This document shows, piece by piece, positions 4,054 through 6,492 of a DNA stretch of 6,492 nt. A program made the translations under genes and the position numbers. The notes under the pieces were generated by a model. That model did no database searches. It was not told where the DNA came from and saw only the letters and a program-made list of their open reading frames with translations. The stretch is from UBA4717 sp045531795 (GTDB lineage: Bacteria; Bacillota; Clostridia; Oscillospirales; CAG-272), in the NCBI GenBank assembly GCA_045531795.1, contig JAZSET010000101.1, positions 1 to 6,492 of the forward strand, written 5' to 3'. How positions within the stretch are numbered: position 1 is the first letter of the stretch; each line of letters begins with the position of its first letter.

Positions 4054-6492
4054 ATGTCACATACAGATTATAGTACCAAGAAGAAAAAGAAGTACACTTC
4101 TTTTGAAGAATGGAGCAATGAAAGGCACGGAGTAACAACTGCTGAAAAAGATAAAGACACAAAAAAGAAAAAGAAGTACACTTCTTTCGAAGAATGGAGC
4201 AATGAAAAGCACGGGGTAACAACTGCGAATGGTGAAGATATTACTCCTGTTATCGGCGGGGGCAAAGACTCCTGGTTTAAAGCAGGTTCTTTTTCTGACG
4301 GATATCAGGTCGGTGATGTTACCTCTGCTATACTTGGTACTGCCGGTGATATTGGAATCGGTGCTCTAAAGGGCATTGGCCGAATGGTAGAGGGTTTGGT
4401 TGACCTTGGTACATATGGAGTAGCAGGTATTGCCGATTTGTTTGGTGCTGATGAGTTTGCAGATAAAACAAGAAAAGTTGCAAGATACAGTGCCACAGAC
4501 GAATGGACCAAAGGCGCAACAGACTATGTTGACAAATATTCGCTTATAGGCAACAAGGGAGATATGATATCCGAGGGTCTTGGCCAGGTAGGAGCAATTA
4601 TTCTTACCGGAGGATTAGCCGGTGCTGCAGGACTTGGTTCTGCAGGTGTTGCGGCAGTTACAACAGGTGTTTCGGGTCTTTCCTCAATGGGTACGAATAT
4701 GGGAGAGGCTTATGATGCAGGTGCAACAGACGAGCAGGCGTTTTTATACGGACTCGGCACAGGAACAATCGAAGCGGCGACAGAGCTTTTAACGGGTGGT
4801 CTTGGCAAGGGCGTGAAAGCACTCGGCTTAAGTCGTGGTATTGGCGGTCTTGATGATATATTTGCCAAGAAGCTATCTGAAAAGGTTGTCAAAAGCATTG
4901 CGAGCGAGAGTGTTCAAAAGGTGGTCGGTAACACTGTCGAAGCTGCAGTTAAAGCAGGTGGAGAAGGTGTTGAAGAGGTATTGTCCGGTCTTGGCTCTGC
5001 GGTAATGAAGAAGCTGACTTATATGAAAAAAGAGGATCTGTCAAAGCTTATAGAGGATGAAAATCTGCTTGAGCAGTTTGTTGTAGGTTCGGTTACATCT
5101 GCACTTGCACAGGGCAGTGATTATATTAAGGCAAATAAAAGCGGTTCTGATTTTGTAACGGGCCGTACCGATGCGGAAGAAAAGGTAGTCGCAAAGCTTG
5201 CTGAAAACGAAATTGCAAAAAGGGAAGCTGACGGTAAGAAGCTAACGAACAAGGAAAAGAACAAGATATATGATGATGCAGTTGAAGATCTGACTCGTGG
5301 CGGTATTTCCATTGACACTATTGAAGAGGTGCTCGGCGGTGAAAGCCTTGATGCATACAAAAAGGCTTTCGATATGAAAAATGAATTCAACAAGCTTAAC
5401 GGTATGAAGCCAAACGAGCTTACAGGAGCACAAAGCGACAGGCTCAGCGAACTCAAAGCAATGGGAGACAGCAAGTATTTTGATGAGCAGGTTAAAAATT
5501 CAAAGAAAAAGCTCTCTGATGATGTTTTAAGTCTTGTAAAGGGCGACAGAAAAGGCAAAGGCTCTCTCCTTATGGAAAGCTATAACGAGAGGGACAGGCT
5601 TTATGAGGACTTCAAGGCTGATTATAACAAATACAAAGGCACGAAGCACGAGGCAGCGGCAAGGGCTACAATTGACAATGCTATTAAGGCGGGTGCAAAC
5701 AATACCCGTAAGGTACATGACCTTGTTGATATGACCGCAAAGCTTTCTGCCGACACCGGAGAAGTATTTGAGTTTGGAGACAATGAATCAATAAAGCAGG
5801 GCTTTATCGAGCTTCAGAGTGAAAAAATCAAAGCACTTGAGTCGGTTAAGAATCCCACAGAGGCACAGCTCAAGCAAATTGAAGAGATGAAGACGGTGCT
5901 TGAAAAAGTGCAAAACGGTGATATTAAAATAAACGGAACTGTGTCAAGCAAGGGCGTTGTACTTAATCTTGACTCACCGAGGGCGTTAAATCGTATTGTC
6001 GGCCACGAAATTATCCACACATTTGAAAACGCCGGTAATTATGCAAAGATTCGTGATGCACTCTTTAATTATGCAAGGACAAAGGGCGTAAATGTAGACG
6101 AAAGGCTTACACAGCTTAATGAAATATACAAGGGCATTGAGGGTGCAAACATTGAGGGAGAGCTTACAGCCGACCTTGTGGGCGAATATCTCTTTAATGA
6201 TTATGACTTTGTAAAGCGTTTGTCGGGTGACCGCAATATGTTTCAGTCGATATGGGATGATATCAAATATCTGGCAAAGATAGTGACTGCAGGCTCAAAG
6301 GAAGCAAGGGAACTTGCAAAGGTTGAGCGAATGTTTGAAAAGGCATATGCGGAAAGTAAGACAAGCAACATAAAAGACGGTACACCAAAATATGATATTG
6401 TTTATTTAGATGATGGCAAAGTATATGTATCTGCAAGTCGTAAAGTTATTACAGGAAATACTATAGACGAGAAAAGAAACAATATTACTAAC
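4054..6492 (+). CDS. Large polyvalent virion protein with HExxH metallopeptidase-like domain, 3'-truncated
   Basis: The frame is open from ATG 4054 to the window end, 813 codons with no stop. The start has a near-perfect site, AAAGGAGGTG (4038-4047), 6 bases upstream. In order, the protein shows: a 28-residue-period repeat around KKKKKYTSFEEWSNEKHG (residues 9-58); Gly/Ala/Ile-rich helices (about 88-133 and 178-209, including AIILTGGLAGAAGLG); YGLGTGTIEAATELLTGG (232-249) and GGEGVEEVLSGLG (302-314), patterns I recall from large Firmicutes phage proteins; charged helices (about 365-600); HEIIH (651-655) with ELTAD (703-707); and a C-terminal stretch from about 780, YDIVYLDDGKVYV, then SRKVITGN. 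HExxH followed by ExxxD fits gluzincin zinc peptidases: His651, His655 and Glu703 as ligands and Glu652 as the catalytic base. This is a motif-level inference. Lying after nozzle and coiled-coil genes, it is probably an injected internal virion protein, with Gly-rich helices contacting membrane and enzyme domains acting on the envelope or host. Its true length is unknown. Confidence 0.62.
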   Translation, partial: MSHTDYSTKKKKKYTSFEEWSNERHGVTTAEKDKDTKKKKKYTSFEEWSNEKHGVTTANGEDITPVIGGGKDSWFKAGSFSDGYQVGDVTSAILGTAGDIGIGALKGIGRMVEGLVDLGTYGVAGIADLFGADEFADKTRKVARYSATDEWTKGATDYVDKYSLIGNKGDMISEGLGQVGAIILTGGLAGAAGLGSAGVAAVTTGVSGLSSMGTNMGEAYDAGATDEQAFLYGLGTGTIEAATELLTGGLGKGVKALGLSRGIGGLDDIFAKKLSEKVVKSIASESVQKVVGNTVEAAVKAGGEGVEEVLSGLGSAVMKKLTYMKKEDLSKLIEDENLLEQFVVGSVTSALAQGSDYIKANKSGSDFVTGRTDAEEKVVAKLAENEIAKREADGKKLTNKEKNKIYDDAVEDLTRGGISIDTIEEVLGGESLDAYKKAFDMKNEFNKLNGMKPNELTGAQSDRLSELKAMGDSKYFDEQVKNSKKKLSDDVLSLVKGDRKGKGSLLMESYNERDRLYEDFKADYNKYKGTKHEAAARATIDNAIKAGANNTRKVHDLVDMTAKLSADTGEVFEFGDNESIKQGFIELQSEKIKALESVKNPTEAQLKQIEEMKTVLEKVQNGDIKINGTVSSKGVVLNLDSPRALNRIVGHEIIHTFENAGNYAKIRDALFNYARTKGVNVDERLTQLNEIYKGIEGANIEGELTADLVGEYLFNDYDFVKRLSGDRNMFQSIWDDIKYLAKIVTAGSKEARELAKVERMFEKAYAESKTSNIKDGTPKYDIVYLDDGKVYVSASRKVITGNTIDEKRNNITN
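4078..4227 (+). repeat. In-frame tandem repeat, two copies with an 84-base period
   Basis: Copy 1 (4078-4143) and copy 2 (4162-4227) each encode a 22-residue unit, KKKKKYTSFEEWSNE, then R or K, then HGVTTA. They are separated by a spacer encoding E-K-D-K-D-T. By eye they differ at five of 66 bases: four changes are silent (AAG/AAA, TTT/TTC, GGA/GGG, GCT/GCG) and one is a conservative Arg-to-Lys change. The repeat forms almost the whole N-terminal extension of the polyvalent protein, ahead of its first glycine-rich helix. Confidence 0.93.
6004..6174 (+). other. Zinc-metallopeptidase-like motif pair (HExxH and downstream ExxxD)
   Basis: Codons at 6004-6018 encode HEIIH, preceded by IVG and followed by TFENAGNY, giving a hydrophobic helix as in metallopeptidase active sites. 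Codons at 6160-6174 encode ELTAD, 52 residues after the first His, inside a second helix EGELTADLVGEYLF. In gluzincins the third zinc ligand is a Glu in such a helix, often with an Asp four residues later, so Glu703 is the likely ligand. All key residues are intact. Peptidase activity and substrate are inferred. Confidence 0.6.

Noticed and set aside
4084..4104. Inverted repeat AAAAGAAGT-AC-ACTTCTTTT (with a shorter copy near 4170-4186) as an operator or hairpin
   Set aside because: The 2-base spacer is too tight for a full hairpin, and the symmetry follows from the Lys-Lys-Tyr-Thr-Ser-Phe codons of the tandem repeat.
4068..6020. Minus-strand frames opposite the large polyvalent gene, up to 145 residues
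   Set aside because: They are antisense to a continuous 813-codon frame with recognisable motifs. The longest, at 5121-5558, is a low-complexity Ser/Phe/Leu translation with no supporting signals.

Overview
The window reads as a structural (virion) segment of a bacteriophage or prophage from a low-to-moderate GC Firmicute, most likely a gut-type Clostridia host (Ruminococcaceae/Lachnospiraceae-like). The reasons are strong AGGAGG-type ribosome binding sites, lysine/glutamate-rich proteins, AT-leaning codons, and tight head-to-tail packing of five genes on the + strand with gaps or overlaps of only a few bases. TAG, TGA and TAA all serve as stops, so nothing suggests stop-codon reassignment. 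Free phage and integrated prophage cannot be told apart here: no integrase, att site or host gene is present.

Layout: (1) 2-358, the 3' part of a gene whose product resembles LLH-family phage holins, ending in a very acidic tail. (2) A perfect hairpin at 342-368 that contains this gene's stop codon. (3) 393-953, a probable head-tail adaptor of the T7 gp11/P22 gp4 kind. (4) 953-2659, a probable tail nozzle/stabilization protein of the T7 gp12/P22 gp10 kind, overlapping the adaptor gene by one base. (5) 2665-4038, a long coiled-coil protein with an acidic linker and a compact C-terminal module, not assigned to a named family. (6) 4054-6492 and beyond, an open-ended gene of at least 813 codons for a multidomain 'polyvalent' virion protein. 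It carries a 28-codon tandem repeat at its N terminus, glycine/alanine-rich membrane-active-looking helices, helical spacers, an HExxH metallopeptidase-like motif, and the beginning of what looks like a further C-terminal domain.

Functional reading: an adaptor and nozzle with no tape-measure or tail-tube gene directly after them point to a short-tailed (podovirus-like) particle. The two proteins after the nozzle sit where such phages encode internal virion (ejection) proteins. I infer that they are packaged in the capsid and delivered with the DNA, with the second carrying enzyme domains to act on the envelope or inside the cell. No stretch over 300 bases lacks a gene, and I found no tRNA, CRISPR array, insertion sequence or convincing promoter.
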